A stretch of 64,000 bases of DNA. Source: Massilia solisilvae (GTDB lineage: Bacteria > Pseudomonadota > Gammaproteobacteria > Burkholderiales > Burkholderiaceae_D). The stretch lies in assembly GCF_024753215.1 (NCBI RefSeq), contig NZ_JANUGV010000004.1:186001-250000 (forward strand). The letters run 5' to 3'. Below the pieces are notes generated by a model. That model was not told the origin of the DNA. It saw only the letters and a list, made by a program, of their open reading frames with translations, and did not search any database. This document shows positions 9,601-17,652 of this stretch, one piece after another; position 1 is the stretch's first letter; the number at the start of each line of letters is the position of its first letter. Both the position numbers and the translations under genes were made by a program.

Positions 9601-9789
9601 GGAACCTGGCTGCAGCTGGCCGAGGGTGGGCAGGCGACATTCTGGCTGAAGGCAGCCGGCGCGGGCAATGCTGGAAGTGCGTCTGTCACGATGGATGCGA
9701 CCCTCGCGCCGTGGCTCCCAAGCACGACCGGTACAGTGGTGTTTGGTGTCTACAGGAGTCGGCTGATTTACATTCGTGAGGTTTATTAG
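6688..9789 (+). CDS. mshQ: MshQ, large MSHA-associated surface/tip protein
   Basis: A secreted protein of 1033 residues. A signal peptide is visible (basic start, AVACGLAVAALAPHAYG, cut before QN). Then comes a bacterial Ig-like N-terminal region, a DUF11 repeat at about residues 323-435 (starts VADLALTMVRTGDPSPGAIV and contains NNGPYEDAG), and a long C-terminal DUF6701-like region. The protein ends in VFGVYRSRLIYIREVY, the usual MshQ C-terminus. MshQ is encoded with the CDOP minor pilins in gammaproteobacteria and is thought to be a pilus-tip adhesin. The exact role is inferred. The ATG at 6688 overlaps the mshP stop. A frame extension back to 6436 lies inside mshP and is rejected. Confidence 0.85.
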   Translation: MMWRRRLRVWMAVACGLAVAALAPHAYGQNVTLRSSLAGNLDFTGTTATMRTSGGTGSSTCAVRRSTDTLSKTLTGLPQGATVVAAYLYWAGSGYVDSQVTFQGKTINAERTYSGTFPGNGNAYFSGVANVTSLVKGNGTYTFSGLTINTSSAYCSVEGVLGGFALLVIYSHPDVPFRVLNLYEGFRYTHSPEQPSFTLNLTNFTVPTPLNNNTARIGHITWEGDDTLSGPGENLMFNNTVLQDPTPVPPTGEPINPPNNQFNSKSNINGDPASWGIDFDAYTIGAPIIQAGDTKATTVYSSVQDLVWLSAEIVAVPNIPVADLALTMVRTGDPSPGAIVNYTLTVTNNGPYEDAGPITVVDKLPPGMVLQYASGTNWTCSASGNTITCQYSGTVANGQTLPQLTVSAQVDTSGTTSFHNEASVATSASRFDNTPANNTAFDDSTDSTLIGAEYVFTTKACPDGARIGDPTTCPRFVGPLLAATPQTLYVTLQSGGYAASQSNSSNKSLRFALGCVNPGSANGKVATLTTSTTLTLNSCYSGTVNTYAQWTSYFSAAFSKTPSAYIGQFKYPDVGIIQLDVQESNGRNGSARFVSYPQVSYVSITNSNDNGANPGGTLPFSMAGEPFNVGIKVADADGNFPPNFGREAGPYGPVTVALGAPDPSKLGKTFTGPVNGVYTGRVTWADLGSVNLAATIAGQPGQGWGEGTYFGHFVPGVTSSIQKVGYFYPAYFTTDASGPMTCLPRMKCPTGKLAGGELAAIDTAAYSGQPFEVDVHAFNSLDTDVTTQMSSIPAFTITLDPFSAPGPTGSTAGTLAANTLPSSATPLSTLTPSLKLGVPYVTGQARAAWTAPTPTYVRATAKFNRVAAAPPSYVEKTVTSNRGAGGLSKEGGVQVVAGRLLVANSNGSELLKLPLHVYGQYWAGTSWDNNPNDNTSKVNNIASFGNCQKKLPGGGTASSTCNAFVLQSLSSGTWLQLAEGGQATFWLKAAGAGNAGSASVTMDATLAPWLPSTTGTVVFGVYRSRLIYIREVY

Positions 9790-9874
9790 CGACAAGGTTT
9801 TCCGGGTGGAAACGAAAGGTGACTATTTTCATCCGGAATCCCAAATTTCCGTAAAGCCAGCCCTCACTCTTGAA

Positions 9875-9880
9875 TATAAT
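9875..9880 (+). promoter_or_regulatory. possible -10 box before mshI
   Basis: TATAAT, perfect to consensus, sits 43 bp before the mshI start in the 133-bp gap that splits the msh cluster. No good -35 is found at 16-18 bp upstream, so it may be weak or activator-dependent. Confidence 0.35.
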
Positions 9881-9922
9881 CAAGGCTCTACAGTACGAAG
9901 TTTAGTTCCAGCTTCACTACGC

Positions 9923-10861
9923 ATGGGCTTATTTAAACGCAAGACTAAAAGCAACAGCTGGCTTGCTATCGCGCTACGGACTGACGGCATTATTGCCGCC
10001 AGCGTCGCTCCATCCGCCGCAGGCAAACCAGCGGTAGCCCTGGCGGTCTTCCAACCCGGTGAGGTCGGCCTCGACGCTGTTGAAAGAGCAGGCAAGGAAC
10101 TGCGTGCGCCCAGCTATCGCTGCTCGACTTTGCTTGCCGCGGGAGAGTACCAGCTTCTGACCGTTGACGCCCCCAACGTACCAGCCAATGAGCTCAAGAC
10201 GGCGGTTCGTTGGCGCCTCAAGGACTTGCTCGATTTTCCGCCAGCCGAGGCAACCATCGACGTGCTCGACATTCCACTGGGCGCGCAAGCGGGAGCGCGC
10301 CAGCGCATCCTGTTTGTGGTCGCTGCGCGCAATAGCGTCATTGCCGCCCGGCAGAAGCTGTTTGCGGAGGCGAAGGCCGGCTTGACGGCCATCGACATCC
10401 CTGAAATGGCCCAGCGCAATCTTGCTGCATTGCTTGAGACCGACGGGCGAGGCCTGGCGGTGCTGTCGCTGGACGATGATGGCGGCCTGTTTACCGTGAC
10501 CTATGGCGGTGAACTCTACCTGTCGCGCCGGATCGATATTCCGCTTGCCAACCTTGTCGATGCGGACCACGACCGGCGCCATCAGCACTTCGACCGCATC
10601 GCGCTTGAACTGCAACGGTCGCTGGACAATTTCGAGCGCCAGTTTTCGTTCATCAGCGTATCCAAGCTGGTGCTGGGCCCGAGCCCGGTCACCGGACTCG
10701 ACGAATATTTGTCGAGCAACCTCTATACCCCGGTCGAGACGCTCGACCTGGCCAGCCTGTTCGATCTGGAGCGCGTTCCAGAGCTTGCCGACAAAGCCCA
10801 GCAGCAACGTTTCTTCCTGGTGCTCGGTGCCGCGCTGCGCAATGAGGAACAGCCGAAATGA
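9923..10861 (+). CDS. mshI: MshI, MSHA assembly protein (PilM/GspL-like)
   Basis: A cytoplasmic component of the inner-membrane alignment complex, 312 residues. It begins MGLFKRK and shows the features of MshI proteins: an early DGIIAASVA strand, VPANELKTAVRWRLKDLLDFP, and a conserved ELQRSLDNFERQF. It corresponds to PilM or the cytoplasmic part of GspL in an actin-like fold. The ATG at 9923 is preferred because the frame open back to 9776 overlaps the mshQ end and is lower in GC. The last codon overlaps the next ATG (ATGA), so the two are coupled. Confidence 0.85.
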   Translation: MGLFKRKTKSNSWLAIALRTDGIIAASVAPSAAGKPAVALAVFQPGEVGLDAVERAGKELRAPSYRCSTLLAAGEYQLLTVDAPNVPANELKTAVRWRLKDLLDFPPAEATIDVLDIPLGAQAGARQRILFVVAARNSVIAARQKLFAEAKAGLTAIDIPEMAQRNLAALLETDGRGLAVLSLDDDGGLFTVTYGGELYLSRRIDIPLANLVDADHDRRHQHFDRIALELQRSLDNFERQFSFISVSKLVLGPSPVTGLDEYLSSNLYTPVETLDLASLFDLERVPELADKAQQQRFFLVLGAALRNEEQPK

Positions 10862-11502
10862 GCCAGCAGATCAACCTGTTCAACCCGGCGTTTCAGGAGA
10901 AGCGCAAGGCATTCGGAGCCGCTGCGATGGCACAGGCCCTGGCCGTGCTGGTGCTTGGCGTGGCGCTGCTCACCGGGTACGGCAGCAGGCATGCGGCGCA
11001 GTTGCAGCAACAGGCAGACGCCGGGGCCCGCAAGGTCGACAAAGAGAAGGCCCGGCTTGCGCTCGTGGCGGTTGAATTTGCGCCGCGCCAGAAGAGCGCC
11101 CCGCTCGAGGCCGAGCTGGCCGAAGCAGAAGCCCAACTGGCAGCACTCAAGCGGATCGCCGACGTGATCGATCGCGGTGAACTTGGTAATGCTACGGGGT
11201 ACTCCGAATACTTCCGTGCCCTGGCACGCCAGCGTGTGGACGGCCTGTGGCTGACCGGGCTGGCCATCACCGGCGCTGGCTGCGACATCGGCGTGCGCGG
11301 GCGCGCCGTCGACGCGTCGTTGCTGCCCGGTTTCCTTGGCCGCCTTACGCACGAGAAGATCATGCAGGGCAAATCGTTTGGCAGCTTGCAGATCAGTCAG
11401 CCATCGTCCAGCGCGCAGGGCAAGGACGGCAAACCGGCCGCCACTGCGGGACAGTTCGTCGAATTCAGCCTGCAGTCCAAGCCGGAAGGGGCTCAGTCAT
11501 GA
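10858..11502 (+). CDS. PilN-like MSHA assembly protein (MshI2 position)
   Basis: A 214-residue bitopic inner-membrane protein. It starts SQQINLFNPAFQ, the motif of PilN/GspL C-terminal-type proteins, followed by one transmembrane helix (about residues 22-41) and a periplasmic coiled-coil (EKARLALVAVEF..LEAELAEAEAQLAALKRI). It is encoded between mshI and mshJ with 4-bp overlaps on both sides. It likely pairs with MshI and MshJ as PilM-N-O do in type IVa pili. Some genomes call such a second gene mshI2. Confidence 0.75.
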   Translation: MSQQINLFNPAFQEKRKAFGAAAMAQALAVLVLGVALLTGYGSRHAAQLQQQADAGARKVDKEKARLALVAVEFAPRQKSAPLEAELAEAEAQLAALKRIADVIDRGELGNATGYSEYFRALARQRVDGLWLTGLAITGAGCDIGVRGRAVDASLLPGFLGRLTHEKIMQGKSFGSLQISQPSSSAQGKDGKPAATAGQFVEFSLQSKPEGAQS

Positions 11503-12284
11503 AGCAACAGTGGCAGAAATTCGCCGGTCGGGTCGATGCGCTGTCGCTGCGCGAGCGCGTCCTGCTGTTCGCGGCGGCGGCCACGGTAATCGTGTCGTTG
11601 GCCTACTTTACCGTGTTGGGCCCCGTGTTTCGCAAGGAACTGGCCCTGCGCGCGCAGATCAGTCAGCAGCAGAATAACCTCGATGGCATGAACGACGAGA
11701 TCGCGCGCAAGATCGAGGCCTACCAGCGCGACCCGGACGCAGCCACGCGCGCGCGCCTGGAAGCGGTGAAGAACGAATCGGCTCGATTGGGTGACAGCCT
11801 GCGCGCCATGCAGAAAGGGCTGGTGGCGCCCGAGCGGATGGGGCCCTTGGTGGACACCATCCTGCGCGCGAACGGCCGTTTGCAACTGCTCTCCATGCGC
11901 ACTCTGCCGGTCAGCTCGCTGAACGAATCCCCGGCCGCCCCGGCAGAAGCTAAAGCCGAACCGAAAGCCGGCAGCACAAACGAAGTGGCGACCAAGCTGG
12001 CTGCGATCAAGCAGGCAACCGAGGCCGGCGCCGGCGCGGCGCCGGGGGCTAACAGTGTGGCCGCTGTCGCGCCCAAGCCCGGCAGTTTGCTGTACCGCCA
12101 TGGCGTCGAGATCACGGTGCGTGGCCAATATCTCGACATGATCGATTACATGAACGCGCTGGAGAGCCTGCCGACCCAGCTATTCTGGGGGGGCGCTCGC
12201 CTCGAGGTCGAGGACTACCCAACCGCGCGCCTGACCCTGACGTTGTACACCCTGAGCCTGGATTCGAAATGGCTGAAGCTCTGA
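11499..12284 (+). CDS. mshJ: MshJ, MSHA assembly protein (PilO-like)
   Basis: A 261-residue inner-membrane protein with a short cytoplasmic N-terminus, one helix (about residues 22-42, LLFAAAATVIVSLAYF) and a coiled-coil (LRAQISQQQNNLDGMNDEIARK). An Ala-rich, low-complexity linker at about residues 145-190 precedes a C-terminal GspM/PilO-like domain (VEITVRGQYLDMIDYMNALE). It pairs by context with the PilN-like protein. ATG 11499 overlaps the preceding stop and the 3' end overlaps mshK by 16 bp. Confidence 0.83.
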   Translation: MKQQWQKFAGRVDALSLRERVLLFAAAATVIVSLAYFTVLGPVFRKELALRAQISQQQNNLDGMNDEIARKIEAYQRDPDAATRARLEAVKNESARLGDSLRAMQKGLVAPERMGPLVDTILRANGRLQLLSMRTLPVSSLNESPAAPAEAKAEPKAGSTNEVATKLAAIKQATEAGAGAAPGANSVAAVAPKPGSLLYRHGVEITVRGQYLDMIDYMNALESLPTQLFWGGARLEVEDYPTARLTLTLYTLSLDSKWLKL

Positions 12285-12643
12285 TTCGCCCCCGCCACCT
12301 GTTCGCTGGCGCCGCCCTGTCGCTGGCGGTGGCTTTTGCCCATGCCCAGTCCTTGCAGGACCCGACCCGGCCGCCCGTCCTGTCGACTGCCGGCGATGCC
12401 GGCGCGGCAGCGACCGGCCCGCAGTTGCAGTCGGTGCTCATCTCGCGTCTGCCTGGCGGGCGTCACGTGGCGGTGATCGACGGCGACACGGTGCGGCTTG
12501 GCGACCAGTACAAAGGGGCGCGCGTGACGCGCATTAAGCAAAACGAAGTTGAGCTGGTCCGCGGCAAGGAGCATCAGGTGCTGAAGCTGACGACGGCCGA
12601 CGAAACGGATGGGGCGGTCACGCCCGTAGCTCGACGAAGATAG
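12269..12643 (+). CDS. mshK: MshK, periplasmic MSHA assembly protein (PilP-like)
   Basis: A 124-residue exported protein. The signal peptide ends AFAHA before QSLQDPTRPP. The DPTRPP motif is typical of MshK and GspC/PilP-like proteins that link the inner-membrane complex to the secretin. The rest (LQSVLISRLPGGRHVAVIDGDTV...) is the small beta domain that contacts the secretin. It starts inside mshJ and lies 19 bp before mshL. Confidence 0.85.
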   Translation: MAEALIRPRHLFAGAALSLAVAFAHAQSLQDPTRPPVLSTAGDAGAAATGPQLQSVLISRLPGGRHVAVIDGDTVRLGDQYKGARVTRIKQNEVELVRGKEHQVLKLTTADETDGAVTPVARRR

Positions 12644-12662
12644 GACGAGAACGAGAGCACGC

Positions 12663-14453
12663 ATGCCAATACATTTTTCCAAAGTAGGGGTGATCATGGC
12701 CGCGCTGGCGCTGGCCGGGTGCCAGACTTCGCCCCGCCATGATACGTACGAGGCCATCAAGGCCGACGTGGCCAAGGCTGCGGCTGCTCCGATCGCGCCG
12801 GCCACGGTGGACGCGGCTGTCGCCGACGCCTTGCTGCCCGCACCCGCCACGCTGGCGAGGGAACTGCCGAAGGCCCGGCCGGCGATGGAGGAGCGCTTCA
12901 ACGTCACCTTCAACAACGTGCCGGCCCAGCGCTTTTTCCACGCCATCGTCGCGGGTACCCGTTTCAACATGCTGGTGCACCCGGACGTGTCGGGTAACAT
13001 CAGCGCCAACCTCAAGGACGTGACCATCGTCGAGGCGCTCGACGCGGTGCGCGAGATGTACGGGTACGACTACAAGATCGAAGGCAACCGTATCAGCGTC
13101 AGGCCGCCCTCGATGCAGACCCGGATGTTCCAGGTGAACTACCTGCTGGGGACGCGCCGGGGCACGTCCACGCTGCGGGTGGTGTCGACCACGGTGGCCA
13201 ACGTCAACAACAACAATAACAACAACTCCAATGGCCTGGGCAACTACAACAACCAGAACAACCTGGGCAACAACGCCGATCCGAACAACCCGAACAACCC
13301 GAGCGGCCAGTACGGCCAGCAACAAGGCAACAGCACCCAGGTCAGCACCGCCACGAATAACGACTTTTGGAAAGAGCTCAAGGAGGCGCTGCAGGCAATC
13401 GTCGGCTCCAAGGAAGACGGGCGCAGCATCGTCATCAGCCCGCAGTCGGGCGTGGTCGTGGTGCGCGCGATGCCCGAGGAACTGCGCAATGTCGACACCT
13501 ACCTGAAGGCGACCCAGCTCTCGGTGGACCGGCAGGTGATTCTGGAGGCGAAGATCCTCGAAGTCGAGCTGAACGACCAGTTCCAGAGCGGGATCAACTG
13601 GGCCTCGTTCGCCTCGTTCCGCAGCTCGCACACCAACCGTGTGTCGACCGGGTTCGTCGGGCCGGGCACCACCATGAACCCGTTGCCGTACGACGGCAGC
13701 CAGCCGGCGGCGATCACCGCCAATGGCTTGAGCGCCAGTTCCGGCTTCTCGCTGGCGAATGCGGCCGAAAACGCCGGGTCGCTTTTCGGCCTGGCCTTCC
13801 AGACCAGTAACTTCAGCGCGCTGCTGTCCTTCCTCGAATCCCAGGGTACCGTGCACGTGCTCTCGAGCCCGCGTGTGGCGGCGATGAACAACGAGAAGGC
13901 CGTGCTCAAGGACGGCACCGACGAGTTCTACGTGACCGGGGTGAGCACCACCACCAACTCGAGCGCGAGCGGCAATACCACCAGCCCCACCGTGACCTTC
14001 ACCCCGTTCTTCTCGGGCGTGGTGCTGGACGTGACGCCGCAGATCGATGCGAACAACAATATCCTGCTGCACGTGCACCCGTCGGTGAGCCAGGTCACGA
14101 CGGTGAACAAGGGCGTGAGCCTGGGCACCGCCGGCAGCCTGACCTTGCCGATGGCCGCCTCGTCCACCTCGGAAATCGACAGCATGGTGCGCGGCCAGAA
14201 CGGGCAGGTGGTCGCCATCGGCGGCCTGATGCGCCAGCTGGCCACCGACGACCAGTCGCAGGTGCCGGTCGCCGGTTCGATTCCGCTCGTCGGCAACCTC
14301 TTCAAGAGCAAGAAGCGGGTCAACCAGAAGCGCGAGCTGGTGGTGCTCATCAAGCCGACGATCGTCGAAAGCGGCACCAACTGGAGCCAGGACATGCTCG
14401 ACGCAGCGGGCCGCATCGAGAAACTGGACCCGAACGGAAAGGGGCGCCGCTGA
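12663..14453 (+). CDS. mshL: MshL, outer-membrane secretin of the MSHA pilus
   Basis: Forms the gated outer-membrane pore for the pilus. The 596-residue precursor is a lipoprotein (LALAGC, Cys20). The N-domain region (about 75-140) contains FNNVPAQRFFHAIVAGTRFN, a secretin/TonB short N-terminal domain. The C-terminal half is the secretin domain (VILEAKILEVELNDQFQSG, then VHVLSSPRVAAMNNEKAVLKDG, ending VPLVGNLFK-like). An unusual Asn/Gln/Gly-rich stretch with an N7 run lies at about residues 178-225, between N-domain and secretin. It overlaps mshM by one base (TGATG). Confidence 0.92.
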   Translation: MPIHFSKVGVIMAALALAGCQTSPRHDTYEAIKADVAKAAAAPIAPATVDAAVADALLPAPATLARELPKARPAMEERFNVTFNNVPAQRFFHAIVAGTRFNMLVHPDVSGNISANLKDVTIVEALDAVREMYGYDYKIEGNRISVRPPSMQTRMFQVNYLLGTRRGTSTLRVVSTTVANVNNNNNNNSNGLGNYNNQNNLGNNADPNNPNNPSGQYGQQQGNSTQVSTATNNDFWKELKEALQAIVGSKEDGRSIVISPQSGVVVVRAMPEELRNVDTYLKATQLSVDRQVILEAKILEVELNDQFQSGINWASFASFRSSHTNRVSTGFVGPGTTMNPLPYDGSQPAAITANGLSASSGFSLANAAENAGSLFGLAFQTSNFSALLSFLESQGTVHVLSSPRVAAMNNEKAVLKDGTDEFYVTGVSTTTNSSASGNTTSPTVTFTPFFSGVVLDVTPQIDANNNILLHVHPSVSQVTTVNKGVSLGTAGSLTLPMAASSTSEIDSMVRGQNGQVVAIGGLMRQLATDDQSQVPVAGSIPLVGNLFKSKKRVNQKRELVVLIKPTIVESGTNWSQDMLDAAGRIEKLDPNGKGRR

Positions 14454-15346
14454 TGTACACGGAACATTTCGGCCTGCGCGAACTGCCGTTCGGCATCACG
14501 CCGGATACGAGCTACTTCTTCAGCAGCCCGCGCTCGCAAGAGGCGCTGAACACGCTGCTGGTGGCGGTGCGCAACGGCGAAGGCTTCATCAAAATCACCG
14601 GCGAAGTTGGCACCGGCAAGACGCTCCTGTGCCGCAAGTTCATGGATATGCTGGGCGAGGACTTCGTCACGGCCTACATCCCGAACCCCTACCTGGAACC
14701 GCGCACGCTGATGCTCGCGCTGGCCGACGAACTCGAGCTGCAGCTGGAGAAGGACGTTGACCAGCACCAGATGCTCAAGTCGATCACCCAGCGCCTGGTG
14801 GACCTGGCGCAGAAGGGCAAGCGCGTGGTGCTGTGCCTGGACGAGGCGCAGGCGATTCCCGTCGAGAGCCTGGAAGCGCTGCGCCTGTTGACCAACCTCG
14901 AAACGGAAAAGCGCAAGCTGCTGCAGATCGTCCTGTTCGGCCAGCCCGAACTCGACCACAACCTGGCGCTCGACTCGATCCGCCAGCTGGCGCAGCGTAT
15001 CACCTTCCACTACCACCTTGGGCCGCTGTCCCGGGACGACCTGGATTACTACATTTCGCATCGGCTGCGTATCGCCGGTTTCGGCGGCACGCGCCTGTTC
15101 TCGAAAGGTGCGGTGGCCAGGCTGTACGACGCCAGCCGCGGCGTGCCGCGCCTGGCCAACATCCTCGCGCACAAGGCCCTGATGCTGTGCTATGGCGAAG
15201 GCAAGCCGCAGGTCGGGGCCAAGCATGTGGCGCACGCGGCACGCGATACGATCGCCTCGCGCCGCCGTGTGGTGTGGCCGTGGGTGGCTGGCGCCAGCGC
15301 GTTGGCGGCAGCTGTGGCCGGATTAACCTTGGTGCTGGTACGGTGA
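14453..15346 (+). CDS. mshM: MshM, accessory AAA ATPase (ExeA-like)
   Basis: A 297-residue ATPase resembling ExeA/GspA, which helps secretin assembly across the peptidoglycan. It starts MYTEHFGLRELPFGITPDT, a classic ExeA N-terminus. Walker A is GEVGTGKT at residues 50-57 and Walker B is VVLCLDEAQ near 124-132. A C-terminal helix (about residues 272-295, VVWPWVAGASALAAAVAG) likely anchors it in the inner membrane. No peptidoglycan-binding domain is present. Overlaps both neighbours. Confidence 0.9.
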   Translation: MYTEHFGLRELPFGITPDTSYFFSSPRSQEALNTLLVAVRNGEGFIKITGEVGTGKTLLCRKFMDMLGEDFVTAYIPNPYLEPRTLMLALADELELQLEKDVDQHQMLKSITQRLVDLAQKGKRVVLCLDEAQAIPVESLEALRLLTNLETEKRKLLQIVLFGQPELDHNLALDSIRQLAQRITFHYHLGPLSRDDLDYYISHRLRIAGFGGTRLFSKGAVARLYDASRGVPRLANILAHKALMLCYGEGKPQVGAKHVAHAARDTIASRRRVVWPWVAGASALAAAVAGLTLVLVR

Positions 15347-16401
15347 GCTTAATTAATAAAATGCTGCAGGACCTCGACGCGCGCCAGACGGCGGCGAATG
15401 AGGCGACAAACTTGTACACCAAGCCGGTGGCGCGGCGCGAAGACGGCGTCCCGCTGCCGGTCCTGGTTGGCGCCGCCGTCGGCGTGGCCGTGCTCGCGGC
15501 GGCCGCCGCTTTCGGCTGGCGCTACTGGCAGAAGGCGCACCAGCCACAGGCCGCGCCGGTTCCGGTGCGGGTGGTGACCTTGTCCAGCGCGCCGGCGCTC
15601 GCGCCCGCGCCCGCGCCCGCCGTACCGGCTGCGCCCGCGCCCGAGCCGGCGCCCGTCGCCAAGGAAGAGCCAGTGGCCGCACCTGCGCCGCAGACGGTCT
15701 CTGAAAAGCCGAAGGCCGTAACGGCGCCCAGAAAGCACCAGGAAAAGGACCGCCGCAAGCACGAAGCGCCGGCAGCGAAATCGGCAGCGGCCGAGGCGAG
15801 AGCGAAGGCCAGCGTTTCAGGCAAGGAAGAAACCGCCGCCCAGAAGGCCGAGACGGGCTACCGTCGCGCGCTCGCCAGCATCCAGGAGGGCTATGTGAAC
15901 GAGGCCGTGGTGCAGCTGGAGCAGGCCCTGCAGGCCAATCCGCGCCACGACGCGGCGCGCCAGACGCTGGTCAGCCTGCTCATCGAGAACAAGCGCGGCG
16001 ACGAAGCGATGCGCCAGCTGCAGCTGGGCCTGACGCTGGACCCGGCCCAGCCGGCGCTGGCCATGCTGCTCGCGCGGCTGCAGATCGAGCATGGCGGCAC
16101 CGGCATCGATACCTTGACGCGCACCTTGCCCTACGTCGGCGCGAACGGCGAGTACCGCGCCTTCCTCGCAGGCGCGCTGCAGCGGCAGCAGCGGCACCGC
16201 GAAGCGGCCGAGCAGTACCAGGCGGCGCTGCGCAGCGCGCCGCAGAACGGCGTGTGGTGGATGGGTCTGGGCATTTCGCTGCAGGCCGAGAAGCGCGACG
16301 CCGAGGCGCTCGACGCCTTCCGCAAGGCCAAGGGTAGCGCCACGCTGAAGCCGGAGCTGCTGGCCTTCGTCGAGAACAAGATACAGACGTTGTCGCGGTA
16401 G
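15343..16401 (+). CDS. mshN: MshN, TPR-containing MSHA protein
   Basis: A 352-residue inner-membrane-anchored protein. It begins with GTG (SLINKMLQDLDARQ, the usual MshN/GspB-like start), overlapping the mshM stop (GTGA). One transmembrane helix lies at about residues 38-58. A Pro/Ala-rich spacer follows (about 70-130, many AP repeats), then a Lys/Glu-rich part. The C-terminal tetratricopeptide repeats include GYVNEAVVQLEQALQANPRH and HREAAEQYQAALRSAPQN. It is the last gene of the cluster. The downstream palindrome (16416-16449) may serve as terminator. Confidence 0.85.
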   Translation: MSLINKMLQDLDARQTAANEATNLYTKPVARREDGVPLPVLVGAAVGVAVLAAAAAFGWRYWQKAHQPQAAPVPVRVVTLSSAPALAPAPAPAVPAAPAPEPAPVAKEEPVAAPAPQTVSEKPKAVTAPRKHQEKDRRKHEAPAAKSAAAEARAKASVSGKEETAAQKAETGYRRALASIQEGYVNEAVVQLEQALQANPRHDAARQTLVSLLIENKRGDEAMRQLQLGLTLDPAQPALAMLLARLQIEHGGTGIDTLTRTLPYVGANGEYRAFLAGALQRQQRHREAAEQYQAALRSAPQNGVWWMGLGISLQAEKRDAEALDAFRKAKGSATLKPELLAFVENKIQTLSR

Positions 16402-16415
16402 GATAGACGCCGGTT

Positions 16416-16449
16416 GAACGCGTGGGCAGGAGGCCCTGCCCACCCTACG
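16416..16449. repeat. family B palindromic repeat, single copy
   Basis: A GAACGCGTGGGCAGG...CCTGCCCACCCTACG palindrome with 9-bp arms (16422-16430 and 16435-16443) and a 4-base loop. It sits in the 63-bp gap between convergent mshN and the aminotransferase gene. The same element recurs near 18.9, 44.8 and 57.7 kb. It may also act as a bidirectional terminator, although it has no T-tract. Confidence 0.8.
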
Positions 16450-16464
16450 ATGTTTGTGCGCTGG

Positions 16465-17622
16465 CTAGATCGTCGCCAGGCGCTCCAAAGCCGTGCGCAG
16501 CGTCGCATCCTGCTTGGCAAAGCAGAACCTGACCACGCCCGATTCCTTGCCGTCGCGGTAGAACGCGGATACCGGGATTGCCGCCACCTTGATCTCGGCC
16601 GTGAGCCATTTGGCAAATTCCGCTTCGGCCAGCGACGAGATTGCGTCGTACTTCACGCACTGGAAGTAGGTACCGTCCGCCGGCAGCAGCGTAAAGCGCG
16701 TGCCCGTCAGGCCTTCGCGGAACAGGTCGCGCTTTTTCTGGTAGAACCCCGCCAGCTCGAGGTAGGGCGCGGGATCGGCCATGTAGCCAGCGATCCCGTG
16801 CTGCATCGGCGTGTTCACGGTGAACACATTGTATTGGTGGACCTTGCGAAACTCCGCCATCAGGGCAGCGGGCGCGGCCACGTAGCCGACCTTCCAGCCG
16901 GTGACGTGGTAGGTCTTGCCGAAGCTGGATACGACGAATGCGCGCTCGGCCAGCACCGGGTGCCGGCTTACCGATTCGTGCCGCTGGCCGTCGTACACCA
17001 TGTGTTCGTACACCTCGTCCGACAGCACCAGGATATCGGTGCCGCCGACGATCGCGGCCAGTGCGTCCAGGTCGTGCGCGCGCAGGATCGAACCGGTGGG
17101 GTTGTGCGGGCTGTTGACGATGATGAGCCGCGTGCGCGGCGAGACGGCTGCCGCGACGGCGTCCCACGGCACCACGTAACCCTGTTCCCCGACCTGCATT
17201 GCCACCGCGACGGCTTTGCCGCCCGCCAGTTCCACCGCGGGCAGGTAGCTGTCGTACGCGGGCTCGATGATGATCACTTCATCGCCCGGATGCACGCAGC
17301 ACAGAATGGCGGTGGTGAGCGCCTGGGTTGCGCCGGCGGTGACGGTGATCTCGGCGTTGGCATCGTACTGGCGGCCATACAGTGCCGCGATCTTGGTGGC
17401 GATGGCGCTGCGCAGGGCAGGGGCGCCGGCCATCAGCGGATACTGGTTGTGCCCGGCGCGCATGGCAGCATCGACCAGGTCGAGCAAGAGCGGGTCACAG
17501 GCAAAATCGGGAAAACCCTGGCCAAGGTTGACGGCGCCATGCTCTGCGGCCAGCGCGGACATGACGGAAAACACGGTGGTGCCCACCGATGGCAGGCGCG
17601 ATTGCAGTACTGGGATGCTCAT
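16465..17622 (-). CDS. methionine (PLP-dependent) aminotransferase, YbdL-like
   Basis: A class I/II aminotransferase of 385 residues. The early motif [10 protein letters not shown] and the internal [23 protein letters not shown] (Asn174) and SDEVYEH are typical of the kynurenine/methionine aminotransferase subgroup. The Schiff-base lysine is Lys236 in [15 protein letters not shown]. YbdL of E. coli prefers methionine, so transamination of methionine or other amino acids to 2-oxo acids is expected. The substrate cannot be read from sequence alone. It is convergent with mshN. The PIN-domain gene lies 30 bp upstream in the same orientation and may share its transcript. Confidence 0.88.
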   Translation of the reverse strand: MSIPVLQSRLPSVGTTVFSVMSALAAEHGAVNLGQGFPDFACDPLLLDLVDAAMRAGHNQYPLMAGAPALRSAIATKIAALYGRQYDANAEITVTAGATQALTTAILCCVHPGDEVIIIEPAYDSYLPAVELAGGKAVAVAMQVGEQGYVVPWDAVAAAVSPRTRLIIVNSPHNPTGSILRAHDLDALAAIVGGTDILVLSDEVYEHMVYDGQRHESVSRHPVLAERAFVVSSFGKTYHVTGWKVGYVAAPAALMAEFRKVHQYNVFTVNTPMQHGIAGYMADPAPYLELAGFYQKKRDLFREGLTGTRFTLLPADGTYFQCVKYDAISSLAEAEFAKWLTAEIKVAAIPVSAFYRDGKESGVVRFCFAKQDATLRTALERLATI

Positions 17623-17652
17623 GATGCGAATGTCGATGTCGAGTCGTCCATT

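Noticed and set aside
9776..9922. N-terminal extension of mshI
   Set aside because: It overlaps the mshQ end, has a lower GC and no similarity to MshI. The ATG at 9923 gives the usual start.
12618..14078. A 486-codon open frame antisense to mshL
   Set aside because: No domain is visible and it is rich in Arg, His and Val. The sense strand encodes a complete secretin.
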